From contig CAUYUJ010019090.1 in the NCBI GenBank assembly GCA_963575745.1, positions 62,001-126,000 of the forward strand: a stretch of DNA of 64,000 bases, written 5' to 3'. The translations under genes were made by a program, and so were the position numbers. Numbering within the stretch: the stretch's first letter is position 1; every line of letters begins with the position of its first letter. The stretch is from Prorocentrum cordatum (Eukaryota > Sar > Dinophyceae > Prorocentrales > Prorocentraceae). Below the pieces are notes generated by a model. It had not been told where the DNA came from. It saw only the letters and a program-made list of their open reading frames with translations, and did no database searches. Positions 54,172 to 64,000 of this stretch are shown piece by piece.

Positions 54172-57100
54172 CGACGGCCACAGCGGATTCGGACCGCATC
54201 GTGGAATATCAAAATGAAGGGCGATGGGGTTGACACATCGCATGCTTTGGGTTTCTTGAAACACGAGGGGATGGAACTTATCGGCCTCCAGGAGTGCCAG
54301 AATGTACCGTCGTACCTCTTGCACGAATTAGGGTATGAAGCTAAGTGGTCCACGCAACATGTTCTTGGGGATGATGCTCGCGATCGCAGATGTATTGAGG
54401 GGAATGCAGGGGTTTTGATTGCAAATGGGTTGCAGGATAGCATTCTTGAGACTAGAGAGCGTAGAAGATTCGTTGTTGTTGCCCTTCGGGGTCCCAGAAT
54501 CGGTGCTCTAATAGTTGCCTCATTGTATCTACCTCATGTAGAGTTCTATGGGCGTTCAGCCGCCCAAATGGATCGTATGTTTACTTTCTATCAGGACATC
54601 TTGCTAGAGCTTGTTGAGACGAGCATCGAGCTTAGGAAAAAGTTTGGGATACAGGAGGTTGTAATCATGATGGATGCGAATGTTGAGGTCCATCAGGATG
54701 TCACCATTGATAGGGTGCAGGTCACGGGGAAAGGTGTGCAGGCCTCCACAGGTAAGAGCAGCCAGGGAGGGTTTGAGAAAATGCGTGAGAAGTACAGAGA
54801 CTACATGAGTAGGAGCTTGTGCATGGCCATGGCACGTCTGCAGTTGACCCTGATAAACACTCACGGTGAGAGATGTACGACTTTCCGAAGTAGCATGAAC
54901 ACATATAAGGTCCTGGACTACATAGCTGTACCTAAGGATTGGTGTCACACTGGACTAGACCCCAGATGCGATTTTATCAAGCCGCTCGGAGATAAGAGAG
55001 TAGACCGTTGGAGTGATCATAAGATGGTTAGTTGTTTTCTCCCTGGACCCCCTGCTCGTGTTGGTAAAGGACCTCGTGTTCTTGGCAGCCTGGCGAGATG
55101 GAGACCAATTCCAGGGAAAGATGTGGAAGTGCGTCGTGTTATTGCTGAGCGTGTCTTGGGGATTTCGAACGGTGAGTGTGATAGGAGAAGAGCTACGAAA
55201 AGGAGGAGGGATAGAGGCGAGGAGAAGGTTGAGGACCAGGAGGGGTTGATGGAGCAGCATGTGTGCAGGACTAGGTGGAGGACGATCTCTTTAGATATCT
55301 TCGAGGAGCGATTGAAGGCTGGTGCGGTTGAGGACAAAAAGCTCTTCGAGCTGAAGACCTCGATTGGCAGCGATCTGAAACTCACGGAGGAGGAGAAGGA
55401 GGTTCGGGACTACCACTATGGGGTGCACAAGAGGTGGAAGAAGGGGGAGGTGGATGAGAAGGAGTTCAAAGATTCTCGGCGTAGGTGGAATCGGGTCCGA
55501 CGTGAACTTCGTAGGCGTATCTTGGAACATAAGTATCGGGATGAGGGTAAGCCACACACGGTCGTCACACACATGAAAATTGACGGTACCATGACAGAGA
55601 ATCGAGAGTCCTGGAAAGCGGAAATCGCCAAAATCGCCCGGGTGAAATATTCCAGCCAAACACTCCATCAACAAAATGTAGAATGCTTGGCTCGACTTAA
55701 GCAGCGAGCAATCCAGCACACTCGGCTCAATGCAGATTCTTCTCCCATCACGATGGGTATTCTACATAAAGCGAGAGCTCGCCTCAAGGTGGGCAAGGCA
55801 GTTGGCTATGACGGTATATCAGCAGCTCTTTTACGCAGCCTATCTTGGGAGGCCCTCAGAGTGGTCCTGGATTGTTTCCAGCAGCTGTATGCTAGACGAT
55901 TGCAGTCACCGCCGTCTTGGAGAAAATTACTAGCTACACTCATCTTGAAGGATACGAAGAAGCCAGAGTTCACCAGTACGCGTACTTTGGCTCTCAATAG
56001 CGTGCTTTCGAAATGGTATGCGGCGTGTTTGTGTATCTTACTCAATCGTCATGTTGAACAGAATACGCCTCGGACGGGAATCAATTTGTATGGATTTCAT
56101 GAGGGACGGAAATGCAGCGATATAACAGCAGGATTGAAAAACTTGATTAGGCACGCCAGGCTCTGGGGGAAGCACGAGAATGCATGTGTGGGAGTTCTAG
56201 ATGTTGAATGCGCCTTTGACAACATCACGATACCGATGGCAGACAGAGCGATGTATGATATTAGCGTTGACCCAGAGCTAGCGTATGCGATCTTGGAGCA
56301 GAATGCAGATGTAACGGCGACTTTTCGATTTGGGCCAGTGGAATCAGAACGCCTACCGTGGAGCTCATGTATCAAAACGGGGTCCCTTGAAGGCCATGAT
56401 ATTTGGAATATTGTCACGATTGCATGTTTGGGCAGGGTGCTCTCGGACTGGGAACAAAAAAGGTATAGGCCTGAGGCTATCACATGGGGCTGCTTCTATT
56501 ACGATCTCGCACTTCATTTGGGCGGATACTTTTGTTTTGATTGCTGATTCTAGACCAGCACTGAGGGAGATGATCTGGCAGCTCACTGTACCACTACATG
56601 CATGGGGACTCAGATGGAAGCCTACCTCGCTCGAGTATATGGACATTGGCGCGCTGAAGAATGTCTTCGACCCGCTCACGGTTACCATGACACCACCAGG
56701 ACTGGAGAGATTGGGAAGTTCCAGCTCAGGTGTTAGAAACCATATGTGTGGAAGTTCAAGCTCGGGTGTTAGAAACCATATGTGTGGAAGTTCAAATGGG
56801 GCTCTGGATGTGTCGCCATCTGAAGCTGTCAACCAGACCACTGTGGAACTTAAGCAGGTTGACGAGATCATCGTTTTGGGCACGAAGTTGAATAGAACAC
56901 TCGATGACTATCACGATATTCGATACAGACTGCAAAAAGGTATTTCAGCTTTTTGGCGAGATCGACGATATTATCAGAGTATGGTCATTCCTTGGCGACG
57001 AAAATTCAAAATATATGATGCAAGAGTGAGAGTTCAGATTCTTTATTGAGTTGAGGGTTCATCTTCAGATATTGGTGTTTTGAGACTTCTACATAAGGAG

Positions 57101-58519
57101 GAGGGCAATATGCTCTCTCGCATGTGCTGGCGCCAGAAGCGCAACGGAGAGGACTTCGCGACCTTCATCACACGTATGTTTCGACGTGGGCGCTCGATGC
57201 TACTCAAGGAAGGGAAACCGTCCTTGGTCCAGCTGTACCTGCACAAGCAGTTCTTGTGGGCCAAGGATATTGCCACGGAGTGTTTTGAACATATGCCAGA
57301 CTCGCGGCAGGACTCGAGCATCTCTGCAACGGGAGGGTCTCAGTTGATTGGGAAGAACGTGGAGGAGGAGATGATGGAGGTGGAGGTGGAGGAGCCAAAC
57401 AGGAGGAAGAGGAAGAGTGCTCTCATCAGGGAGGCAAAACGTGCTTGTGAAGGTTTGCCCCAGAACACGTCCAGGTTGCAGACCAGGGTCCAGAAGAAGC
57501 AGGTTCGATTTCCAGGGAGAAAGCTTCGTTTTCGTGAAGGGGAGCATGTTGACCGAGGTGCTCAAAGTAGGCTTCTCATGCTGCATGCAGGCTTCGAATG
57601 GACTGCTAGACGGGATGGCTTTATTGCGACTCTTGACACACAGAGTGCACGGGAGGTGACGAGAGCCAGGGGACAGTCAACCAATCTTCTGGGTATGTGT
57701 CCGTGGGCCAGGGTGTTCGAAGAGGTGGCGGGGAAGTTCTGGATCGACGGTATTGCCTGGGATGAGGCTAGTTGGATATTCTTTGTGAGGACTGTCTTGA
57801 AGGGCGCTCCTGAGATGTTGAACCTTTGTGTATTGAAAGACCCTATGCCCTGGAAGGAGTCGGAGGAGGAGGAGACGATTAAGAAGCAGGAGGACCCAGA
57901 TAAGTTGGCCAAACGTCTCATTGCTATATTCCAGGATCATACTGAATTTGAGTTCGTGCCAGGGAAAATTTCTGTGGAACTGATGGGGGATTCACAATGT
58001 GTGATCAGGTGGTTGGAGGGCTTGAGTAGTATCACTAATAGAAAGGATGCTAGCCGCGTGATGTGGGCGCAGGACACTACAAACGATCTAGCCGACAGAT
58101 GTGGACTACGAGCTGCCAATTTAGGACGGAACGTGTGGAAGTGGGTGTATAGGGAGGGCAATACTCGTGCCGATGAATTAACGTGGACCGCGCGGAGAGG
58201 CGAATGTTACGAATATTATGACACTTGTTTTCTTCAGGAAGTGAAAGATTGTAAAGTTGTGATCTCGGGGATCAAAGGAGGCTTTGATGGTGGGAGATCG
58301 ATTCTTGGAGTAGGCTGTGGCTGGTATCTGGATTGCTATGTGTGTAGTGCTCTCCCCTCTTCTTCTTACTATAATCAGACTGGCTGGCGCCAGAATGTAG
58401 GTCTCAAAAGCTTCCTTCTCCCAGCGCAATGCACTATCACAGAGGCTGAGTTAGAAGCTGCCCGAGAGCTCCTTTTAGGAGTGGTGCATATCCTGAGTTT
58501 GTCAGGATATCCCCTGTAG
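54172..58519 (+). pseudogene. LINE-2 ORF2: endonuclease, RT and RNase H, frameshifted
   Basis: In frame with ORF1, directly after its TGA. SWNI (54205-54213 area) precedes the first ATG at 54214, so an ATG start would lose the endonuclease Asn. Endonuclease motifs: LQECQ, MMDANVEV, VLDYIAVP, WSDHKM. RT motifs: KAVGYDGIS, LYGFHEGRKCSD, LDVECAFDN (about 56193-56222), SLEGHDIWN, then FIWADT (about 56515) and RWKPTSLEYM. The frame breaks at the six-A run 56456-56461 (shift to the next frame) and at TGA 57047-57049. A 36-bp tandem duplication starts at 56714. RNase H halves are in swapped order as in LINE-1: GDSQCVIRW (about 57988), REGNTRADEL (about 58155), GFDGGRSILGVGCGW (about 58280), TITEAELEAA (about 58435). 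The frame ends at TAG. Confidence 0.88.
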
Positions 58520-58578
58520 GACCGGGTCTGGGGCTCCTAAGGAGCTTAACCCTGCCAGGACCCGCCTAGAACGCCTAG
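58520..58578 (+). other. LINE-2 3' UTR
   Basis: A tail of about 60 nt. The hairpin GCTCC-TAA-GGAGC has a 5-bp stem and triloop like the GCAGC-TTC-GCTGC hairpin in LINE-1. The end is the doubled word GCCTAGAAC. No polyadenylation-type A-run is present. Confidence 0.6.
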
Positions 58579-58589
58579 AACAAAGGTTG
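58579..58589 (+). repeat. LINE-2 target-site duplication, right
   Basis: AACAAAGGTTG, matching 52478-52488. Confidence 0.88.
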
Positions 58590-58611
58590 ACGGTTTACCG
58601 CCGGCGCCCAG
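58590..58611 (+). repeat. Right half of H hairpin after LINE-2
   Basis: ACGGTTTACCGCCGG then CGCCCAG: completes the hairpin interrupted at 52488. Confidence 0.85.
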
Positions 58612-58890
58612 TTTTGAAATTCGTTCTGAGAACTGGTATTTTTCTCACGTGTAGTAGGTTATGCCGCGTTTGCCAGTGAAATTCCCAGGTCCGTAGCTGC
58701 ATTATTACTATCAAAAGACTTGAGGGAACCGTCGGCAGTTTTGAGTCATCTCGACACGCGTTGACTGTTTTATGTATGTAAGTCGAGATTCAGCACAGCT
58801 ATACTTTTGATGCTGAGCAATCAAACGCGTGCAAGGAGCTCTACGAGGTTCCCGGCGGTGAGCAGGTTGACGGTTCACCGCCGGCGCCAG
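58612..58890 (+). mobile_element. D-unit with S-derived middle
   Basis: D sequence at both ends, but the middle (about 58737-58802, AGTTTTGAGTCATC to GCACAGCTAT) is S sub-repeat sequence, so this copy is a chimera formed by recombination or gene conversion. Perfect GTGA/TCAC hairpin near 58853-58885. Confidence 0.68.
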
Positions 58891-59320
58891 TTCATATTAT
58901 TCGAGTCATCCTGAAAGACGCTGTCGTTTTTGCATTTAACTCGGGCTGTAGGGGGGTAAAGGGCTGGTAATCACAGGAATCGATTCAGAGGCATCAGACG
59001 CGTCCGCCTGTCGCATTCAGAGGTCTGAACTCGGTCTGATACTCGAGCTGGGTTTGCCAAACTATTCGTTCTGTTCGAGTCATCTTGAGAGGTGCTGTCG
59101 ATGAACGCACGTAATTCGGGCTGTAGGAGAGCTACAGAGCTCGCAGAGAAGAGAATATAGAAGTATCGGGGGGCGTTCGGCTGTTCCATCGAGAGCTCTG
59201 AAATCGCTTGGGCTAAAAAAATATTAGTTCTCTGCATTTTTTTCGTCATTATATGTTGTCAGGAAGCTCTACGAGTCCCCTGGCGGTAACAAAGGTTGAC
59301 GATTTACCGCCGGCGCCCAG
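58891..59320 (+). repeat. S-unit, 3' part
   Basis: Only the last two to three sub-repeats and H (about 59281-59314; right arm GATTTACCGCCGG) are present. Confidence 0.72.
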
Positions 59321-60451
59321 TCTCGACGGAACTTTTGATGACTTTGGTCGGTTGAAAATTTTGTTCTCGAAATTCAACCATTCGTTAGAGCTCTAGTATT
59401 TTTTCCCGTGATACTCGATCTCATTCCCGCTCGCCATCTTGATCTCAGCTCGATCGGGTACCTTTTACTGCCAAAAAGCACGCGGGCGGGATCGGCCGTT
59501 TCGAGTCATCTTGATACGCGCTGTCAGTTTATTGGACTTAACTCGAGATACAGGGCAGCTACACTGGCAAGCACACCGTATCGATTCAGAATGATCAGGT
59601 GCGTCCGTCTGTTGCATCTAGAGGTCTGAATTCGGTCTGCTAGCCGAGCTAGATCCGCAAACCTATTCGTATTATTCGAGTCATCTTGACAGGCGCTCTC
59701 GGTTTTCTGTATTAAAATCGAGCTATAGGACAGCTACACAGCTGATATTTATTGAAACCGATTCAGAATCATCAGTCGTGTTTGTCTGTTGAATCTAGAG
59801 CTCTGAACTCGGTCTGCTGCCCGGTCTAGAATCGCGAAACTATTCGTATTGTTCGAGTCATCTTGAGAAGTGCTGTCGGTTTTCTGCACTTAAAACGGGC
59901 TGTAGGGGGGGCTACAGTGCAGGTGATCACAGAAATCGATTTGAAGATATCAGGCGCGTCCGCCTGTCGAATCCAGAGCTCGGAACTTGCTCTGCTGCCC
60001 GAACTAGGTTCGCGAAACTACTCGTATTCTTCGAGTCATCCTTAGAGGTGCTCTCGGGTTTCTGCACTGAACTCGGGCTGCAGGGGAGCTGCAGGGCTGG
60101 TAATCACAGGAATCGACTCGGAGACATCAGACGCGTCTGCCTGTCGCATTCAGAGGTCTGAACTCGGTCTGATACTCGAGCTGGGTTTGCGAAACTATTT
60201 GTTTTGTTAGAGTCATCTTGAGAGGTGCTGTCGATGTACGCACGTAACTCGGGCTGTAGGAGAGCTACAGAGCTCGTAGAGAAGACAATTGAGAAACATC
60301 GGGGGCGTTCGGCTGTTGCATCGAGAGGTCTGAAATCGCTTGCGCTAAAAACTATTCGTTCTCTGCAATTTTTTCGACATTCTATATTGTCAGGAAGCTC
60401 TACGAGTCCCCCGGCGGTAAGGAAGGTTGACGGTTTACCGCCGGCGCCCAG
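59321..60451 (+). mobile_element. S-unit used to measure the sub-repeat period
   Basis: A plus-strand S-unit. The homologous word ATCAG(G/T)CG or its variant falls at 59594, 59770, 59949, 60125 and 60298, giving spacings of 176, 179, 176 and 173 bp. H is intact near 60413-60446. Confidence 0.77.
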
Positions 60452-60789
60452 TTGGTCGACCCGACCAGAAAGGACAAATTGGTGACTTTTGGTCGGTTTT
60501 GCGAAAATTTGAAAGATATTTAACCATTTATTTTGAGAAAGCAGATTTTTGCGCGTCGCATTGGCATATAAACTCTTCTGTGACAGCAGCTCAGCTCTCC
60601 CGATGCATTTCCTTATGAGTTGACTCCCAGGAACTAAGCGAATATGAAAATTGAAAAAAACCGAAAATGAAGATTTTCGAAAAATCGCTATTTTTTGACT
60701 CTACTCCGATTCTGAGCATTCTTACTAGTGTAAACAGCTCTACGAGGTTCCCGGCGGTGACTAGGTTGACGGTTCACCGCCGGCGCCAC
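60452..60789 (+). mobile_element. D-unit without C box
   Basis: A D-unit starting TTGGTCGACCCGACC, with a perfect GTGA/TCAC hairpin near 60753-60785 and the 3' end CGCCAC rather than CGCCAG. Confidence 0.72.
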
Positions 60790-60867
60790 TAATTCCGGGG
60801 CGCCGGAGAGCTAGTTGGCAAGAAAAATCTCGACGAACCTTTTGCCGACTTTTCGTCGGTTGAAAAT
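60790..60867 (+). repeat. S-unit head fragment
   Basis: An S start box and head cut after GTCGGTTGAAAA by a B-bearing S-unit, the same cut-by-next-element pattern as at 50425-50566. Confidence 0.65.
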
Positions 60868-62080
60868 AACTCGTAGAGCTTCCCTTAGCAAGTTATTCCT
60901 GGAAGCTTACGAGTAATTCCGGGGCGCTGGAGAGCTAGTTGGCAAGAGAAATCTCGACGGACATTTTGATGACTTTTGGTCGGTTGAAAATTTTGTTCTT
61001 GAGATTTGAACATTCGTTAGAGCTCTAGTTTTTTTCCCGTGATATTCGATCTTATTCCCGCTCGCCATCTTGATCTCAGCTCGATCGGGTACCTTTTGCT
61101 GCCAAAAAGCGTCCAGGCGGGATCGGCCGTTTCGAGTCATCTTGATACGCGCTGTCGGTATATTGGACTTAACTCGAGATACAGGACAGCTACAGAGCTG
61201 GTAAGCACACCTCATCGATTCAGAATGATCAGGCGCGTTCGTCTGTTACATCCAGAGGTCTGAACTCGGTCTGCTAGCCGAGCTCGGTCCGCAAACCTAT
61301 TCGTATTATTCGAGTCATCTTGACAGGCGCTCTCGGGTTTCTGTACTTAACTCGAGCAATATGACAGCTACAGAGCGGATACTTACAGAAACGGATTCAG
61401 AGTCATCAGTCGCGTTTGTCTGTTGAATCCAGAGCTCTGAAGTCGGTCTGCTGCCCGCTCTAGAATTGCGAAACTATTCGTTTGTTCGAGTCATCTTGAG
61501 AGGTGCTGTCGGTTTTCTGTACTTAACTCGGGTTGTGGGGGGCCACAGTGCTGGTAGTCACAGGAATCGATTTGGAGACATCAAGCGCATCCGCCTGTCG
61601 AATCCAGAGCTCGGAACTCGGTCTGCTGCCCGACCTTGTCCCGCAAAACTATTCGTATTGTTCGAGTCATCCTGAGATGCTGTCGGTTTTCTGCGCTTAA
61701 CTCGGGTTGTAGGGGGGCTGCAGGGCTGGTAATCACAGGAATCGATCCCGCGACATCAGACGCGTCCGCCTGTCGCATTCAGAGGCCTGAACTTGGTCTG
61801 ATACTCGAGCGAGGTTGCCAAAGTATTCGTATTGTTCGAGTCATCTTCAGGGTTGCCGTTGATTCACGCGCGTAACTCGGGCTGTAGGAGAGCTACAGAG
61901 CTCGTACAGAAGAGAATCCAGAAGCATCGGGGCCGTTGGGCTGTTGCATCGAGAGGTCTCAAATCGCTTGGGCGCAAAAGCTATTCGTTCTCTACATTTT
62001 TTTCGACATTATACATTGTCAGGAAGCCCTACGAGTCCCCCGGCGGTAAGAAAGGTTGACGGTTTACCGCGGGCGCCCAG
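60868..62080 (+). mobile_element. S-unit with B
   Basis: A plus-strand S-unit with B, head, five sub-repeats and H near 62040-62074 (right arm with one change, ACCGCGGG). Confidence 0.76.
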
Positions 62081-63170
62081 TTTTGTTTTCGAAATTCAAC
62101 AATTCGTTTGAGCTCTAGTATTTTTTCCCATGATATTCGATCTTATTCCCGCTCGCCATCTTGATCTCAGCTCGATCGGGTACCTTTTATTGTCAAAAAG
62201 CAGACAGGCGGGATCGGCCGTTTCAAGTCATCTTAACACGCGATGAAGGTTTTCTGAACATAACTCGAGATTTAGGACAGCTACAGAGCTGGTGAGCACA
62301 GCTAATCGATTCAGAATGATCAGGCGCGTTCGCCTGTTGAATCCAGTGGTCTGAACTCGGTCTGCTAGCCGAGCTAGGTCCGCAAACCTATTCGTATTAT
62401 TCGGGTCATCTTGACAGACACTCTCGGTTTTCTGTACTTAACTCGAGCTATAGGACAGCTACAGAGTATATACTTGCAGAAGCCGATTCAGAATCATCGA
62501 TCGCATCTGTCTGTTGAATCGAGAGCTCTGAACTCGGTCTGCTGCCCGATCTAGAATCGCGAAACTATTCCTATTGTTCGAGTCATCTTGAGAGGTGCTC
62601 TCGGTTTCCTGCACTCAACTCGGGCTGGGGAGCTACAGTGCTGGTGGTAACAGGAATCGATTTGAAGACATCAGGCGCGTCCGCCTGTCGAATTCAGAGC
62701 TCGGAACTCGGTGCTGCCCGGACTAGGTCCGCGAAGCTATTTTATTGTTCGAGTCATCATGAGAGGTGCTGGCTGTGTTCTGCACTTAACTCGGGCTTCA
62801 GGGGAGCTGCAGGGCTGGTAATCACAGGAGTCGATTCGCAGACATCAGACGCGTCCGCCTGTCGTATTCAGAGGTCTGAACTCGGTTTGACACTCGAGCT
62901 CGGTTGTCAAACTACTCGTTTTGTTAGAGTCATCTTGAGAGGTGCTGTCGATGTACGCACGTAGCTCGGGCTGTAGGAGAGCTACAGAGCTCGTAAAGAA
63001 GACAATCCCGAAGCATCGGGGGCGTTCGGCTGTTGCATCGAGAGGTATGAAATCTCTTGGGCTGAAAAACTATTCGTTCTCTTCATTTTTCATCCACATT
63101 GTATATTGTCAGGAAGCTCTACGAGTCCCCCGGCGGTAAGAAAGGTTGACGGTTTACCGCCGGCGCCCAG
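62081..63170 (+). mobile_element. S-unit
   Basis: A plus-strand S-unit beginning mid-head (TTTTGTTTTCGAAATTC, as at 22773), with five sub-repeats and an intact H near 63131-63164. Confidence 0.76.
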
Positions 63171-63197
63171 TCTCTCCGGGTTTTGGACGCTACCAAG
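63171..63197 (+). repeat. E-unit 3' tail relic
   Basis: TCTCTCCGGG then TTTTGGACGCTACCAAG: the E tail alone. TTGG and CCAA can pair around ACGCTA. Confidence 0.72.
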
Positions 63198-64000
63198 TGA
63201 CTCGATCAAGGCGTCTGGATCAAGGCGTCTGGATCCCACAGGCGTCTAGCGTGTGGGGGGGGGGGGCGCGTCGCCGCGGGCGGCGCGGCAGCCATCGCTG
63301 TCTTCATCGTCTTCTTCGGGTTCAGCGAGATCGAGGTCAGCTAGGCCGCTGCACTTGTTATTTCTATTGTGTGTGCTAGGCCGCCTGCACTTGTTATTGT
63401 CATTGTTACTGCTGTAATTGTCTCTTTTCCTTTCACTTGGAAAGACGGAGTGCTGGGGATCCGACTTCAGTCACGCTGACTGGGACTATCTAGCCAGACA
63501 GGTCGGGACACCTCGAAGTGACAGGAGATCTGTTATTTGTGTGCCATCGCCCACACCAGCAGTACCGTTTGTGAAGGGTGAAGGTTACGATTTCAATATC
63601 TTGCGTAACCACTTCGTGCAGGGTGAAGGTTACGATTTCAATATCTTACGCAGCCACAAAAGAAATATGGCTGCAGCAGGTTCTTCAGTTTCAGGTGCTG
63701 CACCAGCGATGCCAGCAGGTTCTTCAGTTTCAGGTGCTCCAGGCTTGCATGCGACGGGCCAGGACATGACAATTGATGATGGGGGTGGGGCGTTTGCTAG
63801 GGCTGTCCGTGCTCGTACTGTCAAAGGAGGAGGGAAAGGAGAAGGAGGAGGTGCGGGACAAACATTGGGTGCGAATGAGGTTGCCCAGGAAGCTGGCCTT
63901 GACATTGAACAGATGTTTCGATCTATCATGACGGGACAACAGACTATGACGGCAGACATGCAATCGTTCAGGAACTCTATTCGTACGGAAATGGACGGTC
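63198..64000 (+). mobile_element. LINE-3, 5' part (continues off window)
   Basis: The leader has a doubled word (ATCAAGGCGTCTGG), a run of about 13 G near 63257-63269, and an imperfect direct repeat of CTAGGCCG(C)CTGCACTTG near 63342 and 63377. An ORF1-type frame follows. I assign it to the LINE family from the protein style and its pre-ATG similarity to LINE-1 and LINE-2; no RT is inside the window. Confidence 0.6.
63418..64000 (+). CDS. LINE-3 ORF1, N-terminal part
   Basis: The frame opens after TAA at 63415 and runs off the window; the first ATG is at 63667. Before the ATG it reads DFSHADWDYLARQVGTPR and twice GEGYDFNILR, similar to GYSLDIDQIDNF in LINE-2. Two in-frame tandem duplications are visible: 45 bp (15 codons) at 63571/63616, before the ATG, and 39 bp (13 codons) at 63676/63715. 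A Gly/Lys-rich linker and a heptad-like stretch (DIEQMFRSIMTGQQTM) follow, the expected start of a coiled coil. Confidence 0.6.
   Translation, partial: MSLFLSLGKTECWGSDFSHADWDYLARQVGTPRSDRRSVICVPSPTPAVPFVKGEGYDFNILRNHFVQGEGYDFNILRSHKRNMAAAGSSVSGAAPAMPAGSSVSGAPGLHATGQDMTIDDGGGAFARAVRARTVKGGGKGEGGGAGQTLGANEVAQEAGLDIEQMFRSIMTGQQTMTADMQSFRNSIRTEMDG

Larger units (their letters stand above)
52489..58578 (+). mobile_element. LINE-2: non-LTR retrotransposon, ORF2 damaged
   Basis: A 6.1-kb element with the same plan as LINE-1. Its 5' leader is GC-rich; the 3' end has a GCTCC-TAA-GGAGC hairpin (about 58530-58542) and a doubled 9-mer (GCCTAGAAC twice), not a poly(A). It is flanked by an 11-bp target duplication. 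ORF2 has one frameshift and one nonsense codon, so this copy cannot make an intact ORF2 by standard decoding. Protein similarity to LINE-1 is modest, which indicates a separate lineage within one clade. Confidence 0.92.

Noticed and set aside
59863-60045. S sub-repeats as coding repeats of a protein
   Set aside because: The period varies (173-179 bp), so the frame is not kept between sub-repeats; stop codons arise at different places.

Overview
This window looks like the repeat-dominated nuclear DNA of a eukaryote, probably a protist. I see no host protein-coding gene, rRNA, tRNA or CRISPR array. Two near-complete LINE-type (non-LTR) retrotransposons and the 5' part of a third supply the only convincing coding sequence. 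Almost everything else is a nested mosaic of non-autonomous repeat units. A dinoflagellate or other alveolate is my best guess. It rests on the LINE style (WAD-type RT motif, RNase H halves in swapped order) and two GGCTCAAG words at one LINE 5' end that resemble the 3' part of the dinoflagellate spliced leader. Confidence in the lineage is low.

Names used below. S-unit: about 1.0-1.2 kb, a roughly 300-bp head followed by about five diverged tandem sub-repeats of roughly 176 bp. D-unit: about 395-400 bp, AT-rich. E-unit and F-unit: about 300 and 420 bp, GC-rich. B: a foldback of about 48 bp. C: a box of about 60 bp at the 5' end of many D-units. H: the terminal hairpin, arms CCGGCGGTAA/TTACCGCCGG or the paired variant CCGGCGGTGA/TCACCGCCGG, found about fifty times by eye. 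S and D bodies are unrelated, yet both begin TAACTCGTAGAGCTTCC or TACCTCGTAGAGCTC, carry the reverse complement of that start about 50 nt before the 3' end, then H, and stop at CCA or CCAG before a host T. Four clean nested insertions show no target-site duplication. These features fit Helentron/HLE2-type rolling-circle (Helitron-like) elements.

Layout. 1-9847: mainly minus-strand S- and D-units, an F composite (6535-7188) and B/E material. 9848-16499: plus-strand S-units, then E-unit tandem arrays, B/C arrays and one F-unit. 16500-27055: plus-strand S- and D-units. 27056-32855: LINE-1, with both ORFs open. 32856-52477: more S/D/E units, including an inverted S-unit (44808-45855), a 100-nt poly(T) (42358-42457) and a 102-bp minisatellite insert (49071-49938). 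52489-58578: LINE-2, with a damaged ORF2 and an 11-bp target duplication. 58590-63197: S- and D-units. 63198-64000: the 5' part of LINE-3.

How the parts relate. LINE-1 and LINE-2 encode an ORF1 RNA-binding-type protein and an ORF2 with AP-type endonuclease, reverse transcriptase and RNase H. In both, ORF1 and ORF2 lie in the same frame separated by one UGA, with no usable AUG before the endonuclease motif. In both, the two RNase H halves occur in swapped order. Both joined the H hairpin at the same base, which suggests that the LINEs use the Helitron-like termini as landing sites.
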